64,000 bases of DNA, from NCBI RefSeq assembly GCF_021412585.1, contig NZ_JAKCMI010000047.1:1-64000 (forward strand), in the 5' to 3' direction. The notes under the pieces were generated by a model. It had not been told where the DNA came from. It worked only from the letters and a program-made list of their open reading frames with translations, and did no database searches. Source of the DNA: Halomonas alkalisoli. Its GTDB lineage: Bacteria; Pseudomonadota; Gammaproteobacteria; Pseudomonadales; Halomonadaceae. The stretch's first letter is position 1. Every line of letters begins with the position of its first letter. The position numbers and the translations under genes are program-made. Positions 45,499 to 63,997 of this stretch are shown piece after piece.

Positions 45499-46100
45499 GC
45501 CAGCTTCTCCTCGAATTTACGCAGAGCAGAGACGGTGACCAGCACCTTGTCGAAGGCGATCAGGCTCACCGGGTCGGCAGCAGCCACATCCACCACATCC
45601 ACGTTGGGAATGTTGCGGGCGGCCAGATAGAGCTTCTCGTCGACTTCCTCGGTGACGATCAGCACTTTCTCGAGGTTCAGCTCCTTGAGCTTGGCCACCA
45701 ACTCCTTGGTCCGGGGCGCCTCGACGGTGATCTCGTCGATCGCCACCAGACGCTCCTGGCGAACCAGCTCGGAGAGAATCGCGCGCATGGCCGCACGGTA
45801 CATCTTGCGGTTGACCTTGTGGGAGTGATCCTGCGGGCGAGCCGCAAAGGTCACACCACCGCTACGCCACAGGGGCGAGCGAATGGTACCGGCACGAGCA
45901 CGACCGGTGCCCTTCTGGCGCCACGGCTTCTTGCCACCGCCACGCACGTCGGAACGGTTCTTCTGGGCACGGGTTCCCTGACGACCACCGGCCAGATAGG
46001 CGGTGACGACCTGGTGAACCAGCGCCTCGTTGAATTCTTTGCCAAAGGTGGCGTCGGCGACTTCGACAGTGCCCGCGCCTGCAGCTAGATTCAGATTCAT
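45495..46100 (-). CDS. rplD: Ribosomal protein L4
   Basis: A 201-residue L4 from ATG 46100 (MNLNLAAGAGTVEVADATFG); the frame is open further up into rplC. It contains the tunnel loop GGGKKPWRQKGTGRARAGTIRSP. In E. coli L4 also represses the S10 operon by binding its leader. Confidence 0.96.
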   Translation of the reverse strand: MNLNLAAGAGTVEVADATFGKEFNEALVHQVVTAYLAGGRQGTRAQKNRSDVRGGGKKPWRQKGTGRARAGTIRSPLWRSGGVTFAARPQDHSHKVNRKMYRAAMRAILSELVRQERLVAIDEITVEAPRTKELVAKLKELNLEKVLIVTEEVDEKLYLAARNIPNVDVVDVAAADPVSLIAFDKVLVTVSALRKFEEKLA

Positions 46101-46114
46101 CGGTTCTATCCCCT

Positions 46115-46753
46115 TCAGCCAGCCTTGACGGCGCTGCGAACAATGACGTCGCTGCCGGTAGCACCGGGTACGGCGCCCTTGACCAGCAGCAGGTTGCGTT
46201 CGGCGTCGACACGGACAATTTCCAGGCTCTGCACGGTGCAGCGGACATTGCCCATCTGGCCGGCCATCTTCTTGCCTTTGAAGACACGACCCGGGGTCTG
46301 ACACATGCCGATGGAACCCGGCGCGCGGTGCGACAGTGAGTTGCCGTGGGTGGCATCCTGGGTACGGAAGTTCCAGCGCTTGACGGCGCCCTGGAAGCCC
46401 TTGCCCTTGGAGGTACCGGTCACATCAACCATCTGACCAGCTTCGAAGAGGGATACGGTGAGTTCGCCGCCCACTGCCGGAGCCTCATCGCCTTCTGCAA
46501 GGCGGAACTCCATCAGCGCACGACCGGCCTCGACACCTGCCTTGGCATATTGACCTGCCTGGGCCTTGGTGAGGTGCTTGGCCTTGCGGGAGCCGGTTGT
46601 GACCTGAATCGCTGCGTAGCCGTCGGCTTCGACAGACTTGACGCTGGTGACGCGATTCGGCTCAACCTCGATCACGGTTACGGGCACAGAGGCGCCATCT
46701 TCGGTAAAGACACGGGTCATACCGGCCTTTCTACCGACTAAACCGATAGTCAT
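46115..46753 (-). CDS. rplC: Ribosomal protein L3
   Basis: A 212-residue L3 beginning MTIGLVGRKAGMTRVFTEDG and containing GKGFQGAVKRWNF and the Gln-methylation region HRAPGSIGMCQTPGRVFKGKK. An unusually long gap of 162 bases separates it from rpsJ. Confidence 0.97.
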   Translation of the reverse strand: MTIGLVGRKAGMTRVFTEDGASVPVTVIEVEPNRVTSVKSVEADGYAAIQVTTGSRKAKHLTKAQAGQYAKAGVEAGRALMEFRLAEGDEAPAVGGELTVSLFEAGQMVDVTGTSKGKGFQGAVKRWNFRTQDATHGNSLSHRAPGSIGMCQTPGRVFKGKKMAGQMGNVRCTVQSLEIVRVDAERNLLLVKGAVPGATGSDVIVRSAVKAG

Positions 46754-46915
46754 TCTCAGTCTCCTTTAGTGTACGGGGCTATCACCCGCTATGGCTGCCC
46801 TTTCCAGAGCATTCCACTAGCACGTTGTATGACGCCATCCCGGCGTGGCGGCTGCTGCTCATGCTAGCTCTTCAAAAGAGGCGATGAGCGCTGGGCCGCG
46901 GGGTGTCTAGTGTAG
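46754..46915 (-). promoter_or_regulatory. 162-bp gap between rpsJ and rplC with nested hairpin
   Basis: On the minus strand GCTCAT ... ATGAGC encloses CTCTT-TTG-AAGAG (46857-46889 on the plus strand). The gap is much longer than the E. coli equivalent (about 30 bases). It may hold a regulatory leader or second promoter for rplC onward; no clear promoter was found. Confidence 0.35.
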
Positions 46916-47227
46916 TCAGTCGAGCTTGATCTGAACGTCCACGCCAGCGGCGAGGTCGAGCTTCATCAGGGCATCGACAGTCTTCTCGGTCGGCTCGACG
47001 ATATCGAGCACACGCTTGTGAGTGCGAATCTCATACTGATCGCGCGCGTCCTTGTTGACGTGCGGAGAGATCAGGATGGTGTAGCGCTCACGATTGGTCG
47101 GCAGCGGGATCGGCCCACGTACCTGAGCACCGGTACGCTTGGCGGTTTCAACGATCTCCGCGGCGGACTGGTCGATCAGGCGATGGTCGAAAGCTTTCAA
47201 CCGAATGCGAATCTTCTGGTTCTGCAT
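46916..47227 (-). CDS. rpsJ: Ribosomal protein S10 (NusE)
   Basis: A 103-residue S10, which also acts as NusE in transcription antitermination. It starts MQNQKIRIRLKAFDHRLIDQ and has GAQVRGPIPLPT. First gene of the S10 operon, with a consensus promoter 65 bases upstream. Confidence 0.97.
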   Translation of the reverse strand: MQNQKIRIRLKAFDHRLIDQSAAEIVETAKRTGAQVRGPIPLPTNRERYTILISPHVNKDARDQYEIRTHKRVLDIVEPTEKTVDALMKLDLAAGVDVQIKLD

Positions 47228-47291
47228 TTGCCCTAAACTCCAATGGATGTCGACGGCGTCGGCCGTCTACCCACGCATTCAAAGGATGCGC

Positions 47292-47320
47292 ATTATAGGC
47301 ACGTCGCGTGCGAGAGTCAA
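47292..47320 (-). promoter_or_regulatory. Consensus promoter of the S10 operon
   Basis: On the minus strand TTGACT (47315-47320) and TATAAT (47292-47297) are separated by exactly 17 bases. It lies between the tuf terminator and rpsJ. Confidence 0.85.
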
Positions 47321-47340
47321 ACACTCTGCCCGCGGTGCGC

Positions 47341-47367
47341 AGAAAGGGGGCTCCAACCGGAGCCCCC
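47341..47367 (-). terminator. Terminator after tuf
   Basis: GGGGGCTCC-GGTT-GGAGCCCCC forms a 9-bp stem followed by TTTCT, 24 bases after the tuf stop. It separates the str operon from the S10 operon. Confidence 0.9.
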
Positions 47368-47391
47368 TTCGATCATTCCAGCGAAAACCGC

Positions 47392-48585
<1,194 letters not shown>

Positions 48586-48617
48586 TTCGATAACCTCTTT
48601 ACGTTAGCTAAAACGGT

Positions 48618-50738
48618 TTAACCTTTCTGGTTGATGACGGCTTCTACGATGCTGGAGGGCGCCTCGTCGTACTTCGAGAACTCCATAGTGTAGCTCGCAC
48701 GACCCTGGGACTGAGAACGCAGATCGGTTGCGTAACCGAACATCTCGCCCAGCGGCACCGTCGCGCGGATGATCTTGCCGGAGGAAGAGTCATCCATGCC
48801 CTGCACCAGACCGCGACGACGGTTCAGGTCGCCCATGACGTCACCCATGAATTCCTCGGGGGTCACGACCTCGACCTTCATCACCGGTTCCAGCAGCACG
48901 GCTTTGGCCTTGCGGGCCCCTTCCTTGACAGCCATGGAAGAGGCAACCTTGAACGCGTTCTCGTTCGAGTCCACGTCATGGTAGGAGCCATCGTACAGCG
49001 TGACCTTGACGTCGATCATCGGGTAACCCGCGATGACGCCGTTCTGCAGCTGCTCAAAGGCCCCTTTCTCGACGGCACCCACGTACTCCTTGGGCACCAC
49101 ACCGCCGACGATCTCGGAAGCGAACTTGAAGTGCATGTCTTCGTCTTCGCCCTTGTCCGCCTCGGTCAGCGGCTCGATACGCAGCCAGACGTGGCCATAC
49201 TGGCCGCGACCGCCAGACTGACGCACGAACTTGCCTTCCTGCTCGACGCTGCCGCGAATGGTTTCGCGGTAGGCGACCTGGGGCTTGCCGATATTGGCCT
49301 CGACCTTGAACTCGCGACGCATGCGGTCGACGATGATATCGAGGTGCAGCTCGCCCATGCCGGAGATGATGGTCTGCCCGGTTTCCTCGTCGGTCTTGAC
49401 GCGGAAGGAGGGATCTTCCTGGGCCAGCTTGCCCAGTGCGACGCCCATCTTCTCCTGGTCGGTCTTGGTCTTCGGCTCCACGGCCACGGAGATCACCGGA
49501 TCCGGGAACTCCATGCGCTCCAGCACGATCTTGTCGTTCAGATCGCACAGGGTATCGCCCGTGGTGACGTCCTTCAGGCCGATACAGGCAGCGATGTCAC
49601 CAGCCAGAACTTCCTTGATCTCTTCGCGCGAGTTGGCGTGCATCTGCACGATACGACCCACGCGCTCTTTCTTCTGCTTGACCGAGTTGTAGACGCTGTC
49701 GCCGGAGTTCAGCACCCCGGAATAGACGCGAATGAAGGTCAGGGTACCGACGAACGGATCGGTGGCGATCTTGAACGCCAGCGCGGCGAAGGGAGCACTG
49801 TCATCCGCCTCGCGGGTGGCGATGGTGCCATCCCTGTCGTCCAGCTCACCCTCGATGGCCTTGACCTCGGTGGGTGACGGCATGTACTCGATGACGCCAT
49901 CGAGCACGGCCTGCACGCCCTTGTTCTTGAACGCCGAGCCGCAGGTCACGAGCACGATCTCGTTGGCCAGGGTGCGGCGACGCAGGCCGGCCTTGATCTC
50001 TTCGATGGTCAGCTCACCACCCTCGAGATACTTGTCCATCAGCTCTTCGGATGCCTCGGCGGCCGCCTCGACCATCTCTTCGCGGTACTTCTCGGCGGTC
50101 TCCTGAAGCTCGGCAGGAATATCGACGAGGTCATAGCTCATGCCCTGGTCGGCTTCATTCCAGACGATGGCCTTCATGGTGATCAGGTCGACGACACCCT
50201 TGAAGTCTTCCTCGGTGCCCCAGTTGATCTGGATCGGCACGGCATTGGCGCCGAGACGCTCCTTGAGCTGGTCGACCACCATGAAGAAGTCGGCGCCGGT
50301 GCGGTCCATCTTGTTGACGAACACCATGCGCGGGACTTCGTACTTGTTGGCCTGGCGCCAGACGGTCTCGGTCTGGGGCTGGACGCCGGACGAGCCGCAC
50401 AGCACCACGACGGCACCGTCGAGCACGCGCAGGGAACGCTCGACTTCGATGGTGAAGTCAACGTGTCCCGGCGTGTCGATGATGTTGATGCGGTGCTCAT
50501 CGAACTGCTTGTTCATGCCCTGCCAGAAGCAGGTGGTCGCCGCGGAGGTGATGGTGATACCACGCTCCTGCTCCTGCTCCATCCAGTCCATGGTGGCTGC
50601 GCCATCATGGACCTCACCGACCTTGTGGGACAGGCCGGTGTAGAACAGCACGCGCTCGGTCGTGGTGGTCTTGCCGGCATCGACGTGAGCGACGATGCCG
50701 ATATTACGGTAGCGTTTTAGTGGAGTCTTGCGAGCCAC
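48618..50738 (-). CDS. fusA: Elongation factor G
   Basis: A 706-residue translocase GTPase with G1 AHVDAGKTTTTER, G2 region GITITSAATTC, G3 DTPGHVDF and G4 NKMDRTGAD, then domains II-V. Full length. Between rpsG and tuf in the str operon. Confidence 0.98.
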   Translation of the reverse strand: MARKTPLKRYRNIGIVAHVDAGKTTTTERVLFYTGLSHKVGEVHDGAATMDWMEQEQERGITITSAATTCFWQGMNKQFDEHRINIIDTPGHVDFTIEVERSLRVLDGAVVVLCGSSGVQPQTETVWRQANKYEVPRMVFVNKMDRTGADFFMVVDQLKERLGANAVPIQINWGTEEDFKGVVDLITMKAIVWNEADQGMSYDLVDIPAELQETAEKYREEMVEAAAEASEELMDKYLEGGELTIEEIKAGLRRRTLANEIVLVTCGSAFKNKGVQAVLDGVIEYMPSPTEVKAIEGELDDRDGTIATREADDSAPFAALAFKIATDPFVGTLTFIRVYSGVLNSGDSVYNSVKQKKERVGRIVQMHANSREEIKEVLAGDIAACIGLKDVTTGDTLCDLNDKIVLERMEFPDPVISVAVEPKTKTDQEKMGVALGKLAQEDPSFRVKTDEETGQTIISGMGELHLDIIVDRMRREFKVEANIGKPQVAYRETIRGSVEQEGKFVRQSGGRGQYGHVWLRIEPLTEADKGEDEDMHFKFASEIVGGVVPKEYVGAVEKGAFEQLQNGVIAGYPMIDVKVTLYDGSYHDVDSNENAFKVASSMAVKEGARKAKAVLLEPVMKVEVVTPEEFMGDVMGDLNRRRGLVQGMDDSSSGKIIRATVPLGEMFGYATDLRSQSQGRASYTMEFSKYDEAPSSIVEAVINQKG

Positions 50739-50780
50739 GGTGGAACTCCCCGTTGGTTGGCGATGCGTTTAGAAGCGCAC

Positions 50781-51251
50781 TTAGAAGCGGTAGTGCGAGA
50801 ACGCCTTGTTGGCCTCGGCCATGCGATGCACGTCTTCACGCTTCTTGACCGCGGAGCCCTTGCCCTCGGCGGCGTCGAGCATCTCGCCAGCGAGACGCTG
50901 CACCATGGTCTTCTCGCCGCGCTTGCGCGCCGCATCCACCAGCCAACGCATGGCCAGCGCCTGGCGACGCGAGGGGCGAACTTCTACCGGAACCTGATAG
51001 GTCGCACCACCGACGCGGCGGGACTTGACCTCGACCATCGGCTGGATGGCTTCCAGCGCGCGATCGAAGATCTCCAGCGGCTCTTCCTTGCTACGCTCGG
51101 CAACCTTGTCCAGCGCACCGTAGACGATGTGCTCGGCCACAGACTTCTTGCCGCTGTACATCAGGTGGTTCATGAACTTCGCCAGGCGCTCACTTCCGAA
51201 CTTGGGATCCGGCAGGATTTCGCGCTTGGCTACTACTCTTCTTCTAGGCAT
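50781..51251 (-). CDS. rpsG: Ribosomal protein S7
   Basis: A 156-residue S7 from ATG 51251 (MPRRRVVAKREILPDPKFGS); an earlier in-frame codon at 51284 gives an atypical extension. It binds 16S rRNA in the head and in E. coli represses the str operon. Confidence 0.97.
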   Translation of the reverse strand: MPRRRVVAKREILPDPKFGSERLAKFMNHLMYSGKKSVAEHIVYGALDKVAERSKEEPLEIFDRALEAIQPMVEVKSRRVGGATYQVPVEVRPSRRQALAMRWLVDAARKRGEKTMVQRLAGEMLDAAEGKGSAVKKREDVHRMAEANKAFSHYRF

Positions 51252-51376
51252 GACAAGCCCTCTATCGAAGGGTCTTTCAGGCAAACCCGGAACTCCCGCA
51301 CGCTCTTTTCGAACTCGCGACGCCCGGCCTTACTCTTATCAGACCGAAATTGATTCTGGATGCGTACCGAGGCCGA

Positions 51377-51751
51377 TCAGGACTTGGGACGCTTGGTGCC
51401 GTACTTGGAACGGCCCTGCTTGCGGTTCTGCACGCCGGAAGTGTCCAGGGCGCCGCGAACGGTGTGATAGCGCACACCCGGCAAATCCTTGACACGGCCG
51501 CCGCGGATCAGCACGACAGAGTGTTCCTGAAGGTTGTGTCCTTCACCACCGATGTAGGACGACACCTCGAACCCGTTGGTCAGGCGCACGCGGCAGACCT
51601 TACGCAGGGCCGAGTTCGGCTTCTTCGGGGTGGTGGTGTAGACGCGGGTGCAGACACCGCGCTTCTGCGGACAGGCCTGCAGCGCCGGCACGTCGCTCTT
51701 GGCGGCGGGGCGCTTGCGCGGCTTGCGCACGAGCTGATTGATCGTTGCCAT
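51377..51751 (-). CDS. rpsL: Ribosomal protein S12
   Basis: A 124-residue S12 from ATG 51751 (MATINQLVRKPRKRPAAKS). The decoding loop TTTPKKPNSALRK keeps the streptomycin-sensitive lysines, and GRVKDLPGVRYHTVRG is normal. First gene of the str operon, with its promoter upstream. Confidence 0.97.
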   Translation of the reverse strand: MATINQLVRKPRKRPAAKSDVPALQACPQKRGVCTRVYTTTPKKPNSALRKVCRVRLTNGFEVSSYIGGEGHNLQEHSVVLIRGGRVKDLPGVRYHTVRGALDTSGVQNRKQGRSKYGTKRPKS

Positions 51752-51828
51752 GTTGTGTAGCTGACTCCAATGGTTGCCTTGCCTTTCAGCGGGCGCGGGC
51801 ACACCCACCCCACTGTTAAAGGCTGCGC

Positions 51829-51858
51829 ATTCTAATGTCTAGCGGGGTCGGGCGTCAA
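51829..51858 (-). promoter_or_regulatory. Promoter of the str operon
   Basis: On the minus strand TTGACG (51853-51858) and TAGAAT (51829-51834) are separated by 18 bases, 77 bases before rpsL. The -35 box is also part of the hairpin at 51851-51887. Confidence 0.7.
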
Positions 51859-51887
51859 GCCGGGAGCACCGCTCACGGCCTGACGCC
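51851..51887 (-). terminator. Hairpin after rpoC overlapping the rpsL promoter
   Basis: GGCGTCAGGCCG and CGGCTTGACGCC form a 12-bp stem with one wobble around a 13-base loop. No T-run follows, so termination would be partial or factor-dependent. The 3' arm contains the TTGACG -35 box. Confidence 0.55.
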
Positions 51888-51899
51888 TTCGCACGCCGT

Positions 51900-56120
<4,221 letters not shown>

Positions 56121-56131
56121 GGAGTCGGCTC

Positions 56132-60211
<4,080 letters not shown>

Positions 60212-60369
60212 CTGTATTCCCCAGCTTGTTCACCATGGGTGACCGATGCGTGGTCGGCGCCACCCGACGGGCTCGACCCCGTCAGGCGCTGACGGCAAGC
60301 TCCCCAGAGGGTAGCTCGCCGTCGGGATTCTTCTAGCAGCGCTGCAACGGCAGGCGGCTAGTGCAACAG

Positions 60370-60404
60370 AAAAAGGCCGGCAGCGGGAGGGCCCGCCACC
60401 AGCC
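60370..60404 (-). terminator. Attenuator-like terminator between rplL and rpoB
   Basis: On the minus strand a 13-bp stem (GGCTGGTGGCGGG with CCCGCTGCCGGCC, four G-T pairs) is followed by TTTTTC. It is 41 bases after rplL. E. coli has a partial terminator at the same place that sets the ratio of ribosomal protein to polymerase. Confidence 0.8.
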
Positions 60405-60444
60405 GTGGAAGCTTACGCAGCGCGTGAAGCCATGGGCACAAGGA

Positions 60445-60813
60445 TTACTTGAGCTCCACGCTCGCGCCGGCTTCTTCCAGCTTCTTCTTGGCCGCTTCGG
60501 CGTCGTCCTTGGACAGGCCTTCCTTGATGGTCGCCGGTGCGCCGTCAACGGCACCCTTGGCTTCCTTCAGGCCCAGGCCGGTCAGTTCGCGCACAGCCTT
60601 GATCACGTTGACTTTCTTCTCGCCAGCGCTGGTCAGGACCAGGTCGAACTCGGTCTGCTCTTCAGCGACTTCGCCAGCAGCAGCCGGGCCAGCCATCACG
60701 GCGGCGGCGGCAGAAACGCCGAACTTCTCTTCCATCGCTTCGATCAGCTCGACGACTTCCATGACGGACATGTCGGCGACGGCGTTGATGATGTCTTCTT
60801 TGGTCAGTGCCAT
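60445..60813 (-). CDS. rplL: Ribosomal protein L7/L12
   Basis: A 122-residue stalk protein. N-terminal dimer domain MALTKEDIINAVADMSVMEV, Ala-rich hinge, and C-terminal factor-binding domain with VIKAVRELTGLGLKEAKGAVDGAP. Follows rplJ as usual. Confidence 0.98.
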   Translation of the reverse strand: MALTKEDIINAVADMSVMEVVELIEAMEEKFGVSAAAAVMAGPAAAGEVAEEQTEFDLVLTSAGEKKVNVIKAVRELTGLGLKEAKGAVDGAPATIKEGLSKDDAEAAKKKLEEAGASVELK

Positions 60814-60902
60814 TTTGGTCTTCCTAACTTTGCGGGAGCCTCGGCGCGCCGAGCGCTCGTCTGTTCAGAGTTCGATTCAGGCTGCAGGAGCGAGTTCGCC
60901 GA

Positions 60903-61406
60903 TCAGGCGGCCGCTTCCTGCTTCTGGTCGCGCAGGGCGGCCAGGGTACGAACCAGCTTGCCGGCAGATGCTTCCTTCATGACGGACATCAGCTTGGCGA
61001 TGGCCTCGTCATAAGTCGGCAGCGTTGCCAGTCGATCGATGTCGCTTGCCGGAATCAGCTCACCTTCGTAGGCCAGCGCCTTCACTTCAAAGTTCTGATC
61101 CTGCTTGGAAAACTCCTTGAACAGGCGGGCTGCAGCGCCCGGATGCTCGGTGGAGAAAGCCAGCAGTGTCGGACCGATGAAGCTCTCGTTCAGGCATTCC
61201 CACTGGGTGCCTGAGAGGGCGCGGCGTGCCAGGGTGTTGCGAACAACACGGATCTGCACGCCATTCTCGCGGGCCTGCTTGCGCAGGTCGGTCATCTTCT
61301 CGACCGTGACACCACGAGAATCGGCAACTACGACGGAGAGTGCGCCCTTGGCCGCTTCACTGACCTCGGCAACAATCGCCTTCTTGCCTTCGAGTGCTAG
61401 TGGCAC
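60903..61406 (-). CDS. rplJ: Ribosomal protein L10
   Basis: A 167-residue stalk base protein starting at GTG 61406 (MPLALEGKKAIVAEVSEAAK), with AAGGAG eight bases upstream. Upstream in-frame codons fall in the leader and are not used. L10 with L12 normally represses its own mRNA through the leader. Confidence 0.95.
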   Translation of the reverse strand: MPLALEGKKAIVAEVSEAAKGALSVVVADSRGVTVEKMTDLRKQARENGVQIRVVRNTLARRALSGTQWECLNESFIGPTLLAFSTEHPGAAARLFKEFSKQDQNFEVKALAYEGELIPASDIDRLATLPTYDEAIAKLMSVMKEASAGKLVRTLAALRDQKQEAAA

Positions 61407-61722
61407 AGTGATCACTCCTTCGTGCCGGAACCTCGCTACGCGGGCTCCGGGGGTTACCATCTCTTCCGTAGGCCGCCTTGCGACGGATTCCGGAAGTCCC
61501 GGGTGATGGTGCTCACCAGCGATCTGGCGGCCACACCATCTGCGCAGGCACCCCATGCCGGGGACATTAAGCCGCCACTCGTGAGCGGCGGCGCCTGCGG
61601 TCTTTGACGGCGCCCCTCGCACCCTGCCTGGCAAGGCGCTCGGGGACCGCAAAGTTCTTGCAAACTACACTTGCGGCTCGCTGCCGGCATCGATGCCCGA
61701 CAGCAGCCGACTCTCGCCCTGG
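61407..61722 (-). promoter_or_regulatory. rplJ leader (L10-binding region)
   Basis: 316 bases without a gene between rplA and rplJ. The minus strand contains TGCCTGCGCAGATGGTGTGG (61532-61551), resembling the kink-turn part of the L10 leader, with several GC-rich helices around it (for example GCCGCCGCTCACGAGTGGCGGC). A promoter with TTGCAA near 61660 is possible. It probably binds L10-L12 to control rplJL. Confidence 0.6.
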
Positions 61723-62415
61723 TTACACCAGGGCGGAGTGGTCGAGGGTCAGACCCGGGCCCATGGTAGTGGACAGGGTGACCTTCTTGAAGTAGATACC
61801 CTTGGACGTGCTCGGCTTGAGACGCTTGAGGTCGGCAACCAGCGCTTCCAGGTTGCCCTGGATGGCGGTCGCATCGAAGTCGACCTTGCCCAGCGTGGTG
61901 TGGATGATGCCATTCTTGTCGGTACGGAAACGCACCTGACCCGCCTTGGCATTCTTCACCGCGGTGGCAACGTCCGGCGTCACGGTGCCGACCTTGGGGT
62001 TGGGCATCAGGCCACGCGGACCGAGGATCTGGCCCAGCTGGCCGACGACGCGCATGGCGTCCGGCGAGGCGATGACCACGTCGAAGTCGAGCTGGCCCTT
62101 CTTGACCCGCTCGGCCAGGTCGTCCATGCCGACGATATCGGCACCGGCTTCCTTGGCGGCATCGGCATTGGCACCCTGGGTAAAGACGGCAACGCGCACG
62201 TCCTTGCCGGTACCGTTGGGCATCACCGTGGCACCGCGCACGACCTGGTCGGATTTACGCGGGTCAACGCCCAGGTTGATGGCGACGTCGAGAGACTCCT
62301 TGAACTTGACGGTGGACAGCTCATTGAGCAGCGCCACGGCCTCTTCCAGGGAGTACGCCTTGGTCGGATCGACCTTCTCGCGAATCACCTTGGCGCGCTT
62401 GGACAGTTTAGCCAT
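61723..62415 (-). CDS. rplA: Ribosomal protein L1
   Basis: A 230-residue L1 of the E-site stalk, with LGPRGLMPNPKVGTVTPDVA and the family start MAKLSKRAKVIREKV. It follows rplK by two bases. L1 represses rplKA in E. coli. Confidence 0.97.
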   Translation of the reverse strand: MAKLSKRAKVIREKVDPTKAYSLEEAVALLNELSTVKFKESLDVAINLGVDPRKSDQVVRGATVMPNGTGKDVRVAVFTQGANADAAKEAGADIVGMDDLAERVKKGQLDFDVVIASPDAMRVVGQLGQILGPRGLMPNPKVGTVTPDVATAVKNAKAGQVRFRTDKNGIIHTTLGKVDFDATAIQGNLEALVADLKRLKPSTSKGIYFKKVTLSTTMGPGLTLDHSALV

Positions 62416-62417
62416 GA

Positions 62418-62849
62418 TCAGAGACCCTCCACGTTCAGGCCCATGCTGCGGGCGCTACCGGCAATGGTACGCACAGCGGCGTCGAGATCGGCAGCCGTCA
62501 GATCCGGCTCCTTGGTCTTGGCGATCTCCTCGAGCTGCTCGCGGGTCACGGTGCCGACCTTCTTCTTGTTCGGCTCGCCGGAGCCGGACTTGATGCCAGC
62601 CGCCTTCTTCAGCAGGACGGCCGCGGGCGGCGTCTTGGTGATGAAGGTGAAGCTGCGATCGGAGTAGACGGTGATGACCACGGGAGTCGGCAGACCCGGC
62701 TCGATCTCCTGCGTAGCCGCATTGAAGGCCTTGCAGAATTCCATGATGTTGACACCGTGCTGACCCAGCGCGGGGCCCACGGGGGGACTCGGGTTGGCCT
62801 TACCGGCTGCAACCTGCAGCTTGATGTAAGCCTGTACTTTCTTGGCCAT
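62418..62849 (-). CDS. rplK: Ribosomal protein L11
   Basis: A 143-residue L11 of the GTPase-associated centre. It has GKANPSPPVGPALGQHGVNI and the C-terminal DLDAAVRTIAGSARSMG. Part of the thiostrepton site. Confidence 0.97.
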   Translation of the reverse strand: MAKKVQAYIKLQVAAGKANPSPPVGPALGQHGVNIMEFCKAFNAATQEIEPGLPTPVVITVYSDRSFTFITKTPPAAVLLKKAAGIKSGSGEPNKKKVGTVTREQLEEIAKTKEPDLTAADLDAAVRTIAGSARSMGLNVEGL

Positions 62850-62939
62850 GATGGACTCCAGTTGGGTAGTAGCGCCTTTCGGCTCCCCGGGTTATACGGC
62901 CGCCTCGGCGGCCAGACAGCAGATGCCGGGCCGAGAGGA

Positions 62940-63473
62940 TTACTCCTTCTCGACCTGGGCAAATTCCAGTTCGACCGGTGTCGCCCGCCCAAAGATCAGC
63001 ACGCTGACCTGGAGGCGACTCTTGTCGTAGTTGACTTCCTCGACCACGCCATTGAAATCGGCGAAGGGGCCGTCGACGACGCGCACGGACTGCCCCGGCT
63101 CGAAGACGGTCTTGGGACGCGGCTTGTCGGTGCCATCCTTCACCCGACGCAGGATGCCATCGGCCTCCTTCTGGGTGATGGGCGCCGGCTTCTCCTTGGT
63201 GCCACCGATGAAGCCCATGACCCGGGGCGTCTCGTTGACCAGGTGCCATGTCGCGTCATCCATCTCCATCTCGACCAGCACGTAGCCAGGATAGAACTTG
63301 CGCTCGCTCTTGCGGCGCTTGCCGTCCCGCATCTCGACGACTTCTTCGGTTGGCACCAGAATCTCGCCGAAGCGATCCTCCATGCCATACATCTTCACGC
63401 GCTCCAACAGGGAGCGCATGACATGCTTCTCGAAGCCGGAGTAGGCGTGAACGACGTACCAACGCTTGGACAT
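62940..63473 (-). CDS. nusG: Transcription antitermination factor NusG
   Basis: A 177-residue NusG from ATG 63473 (MSKRWYVVHAYSGFEKHVMR). N-terminal NGN domain, then the KOW domain with VRVVDGPFADFNGVVEEVNYD. It couples polymerase to Rho or to S10. Nine bases... secE ends just before it on the same strand. Confidence 0.96.
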   Translation of the reverse strand: MSKRWYVVHAYSGFEKHVMRSLLERVKMYGMEDRFGEILVPTEEVVEMRDGKRRKSERKFYPGYVLVEMEMDDATWHLVNETPRVMGFIGGTKEKPAPITQKEADGILRRVKDGTDKPRPKTVFEPGQSVRVVDGPFADFNGVVEEVNYDKSRLQVSVLIFGRATPVELEFAQVEKE

Positions 63474-63481
63474 GAAAACTC

Positions 63482-63850
63482 CTAACCGATGACGCCGGAC
63501 ATCGCCCAGCCAAGAAGGGTGTCGATCAGCCACAGCATCAGACCGACCACCAGCACGGCGACAAGCACGATAGCCGTGGTCTGCACGGTTTCGGGGCGGG
63601 TCGGCCACACCACCCGCTGAATCTCTTTCTTGGCGCTCTTGGCCAGCTCGGCCAGATCGCGTCCCTTGGCGGTAGTCAGCGCGATCACCGCGGCGGCTGC
63701 ACAGAGAACGACGACACCCAGTACGCGGTAGAGGATGGCCTGGTCGGCAAAGTAGGTGTTTCCCACGACAGCCACGACCAGCAACGTGACGACCACCGCC
63801 CACTTGAGCCCGTCGTGGCGCGACTCCTGCACCTCGGCGTTATGTTTCAT
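63482..63850 (-). CDS. secE: Preprotein translocase subunit SecE
   Basis: A 122-residue protein with three predicted membrane helices, as in the long gammaproteobacterial form. The conserved KSAKKEIQRVVWPTRPETVQTT amphipathic helix precedes the last helix. A GAGGAG site lies upstream of ATG 63850. Partner of SecY (36690). Confidence 0.96.
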   Translation of the reverse strand: MKHNAEVQESRHDGLKWAVVVTLLVVAVVGNTYFADQAILYRVLGVVVLCAAAAVIALTTAKGRDLAELAKSAKKEIQRVVWPTRPETVQTTAIVLVAVLVVGLMLWLIDTLLGWAMSGVIG

Positions 63851-63921
63851 GAAAACGTGACTCCTCAGGGTGCGGCAATCGAATCATATATCTGAAAGAT
63901 GGGTGCCAACCTGGGGGAGGC

Positions 63922-63997
<76 letters not shown>

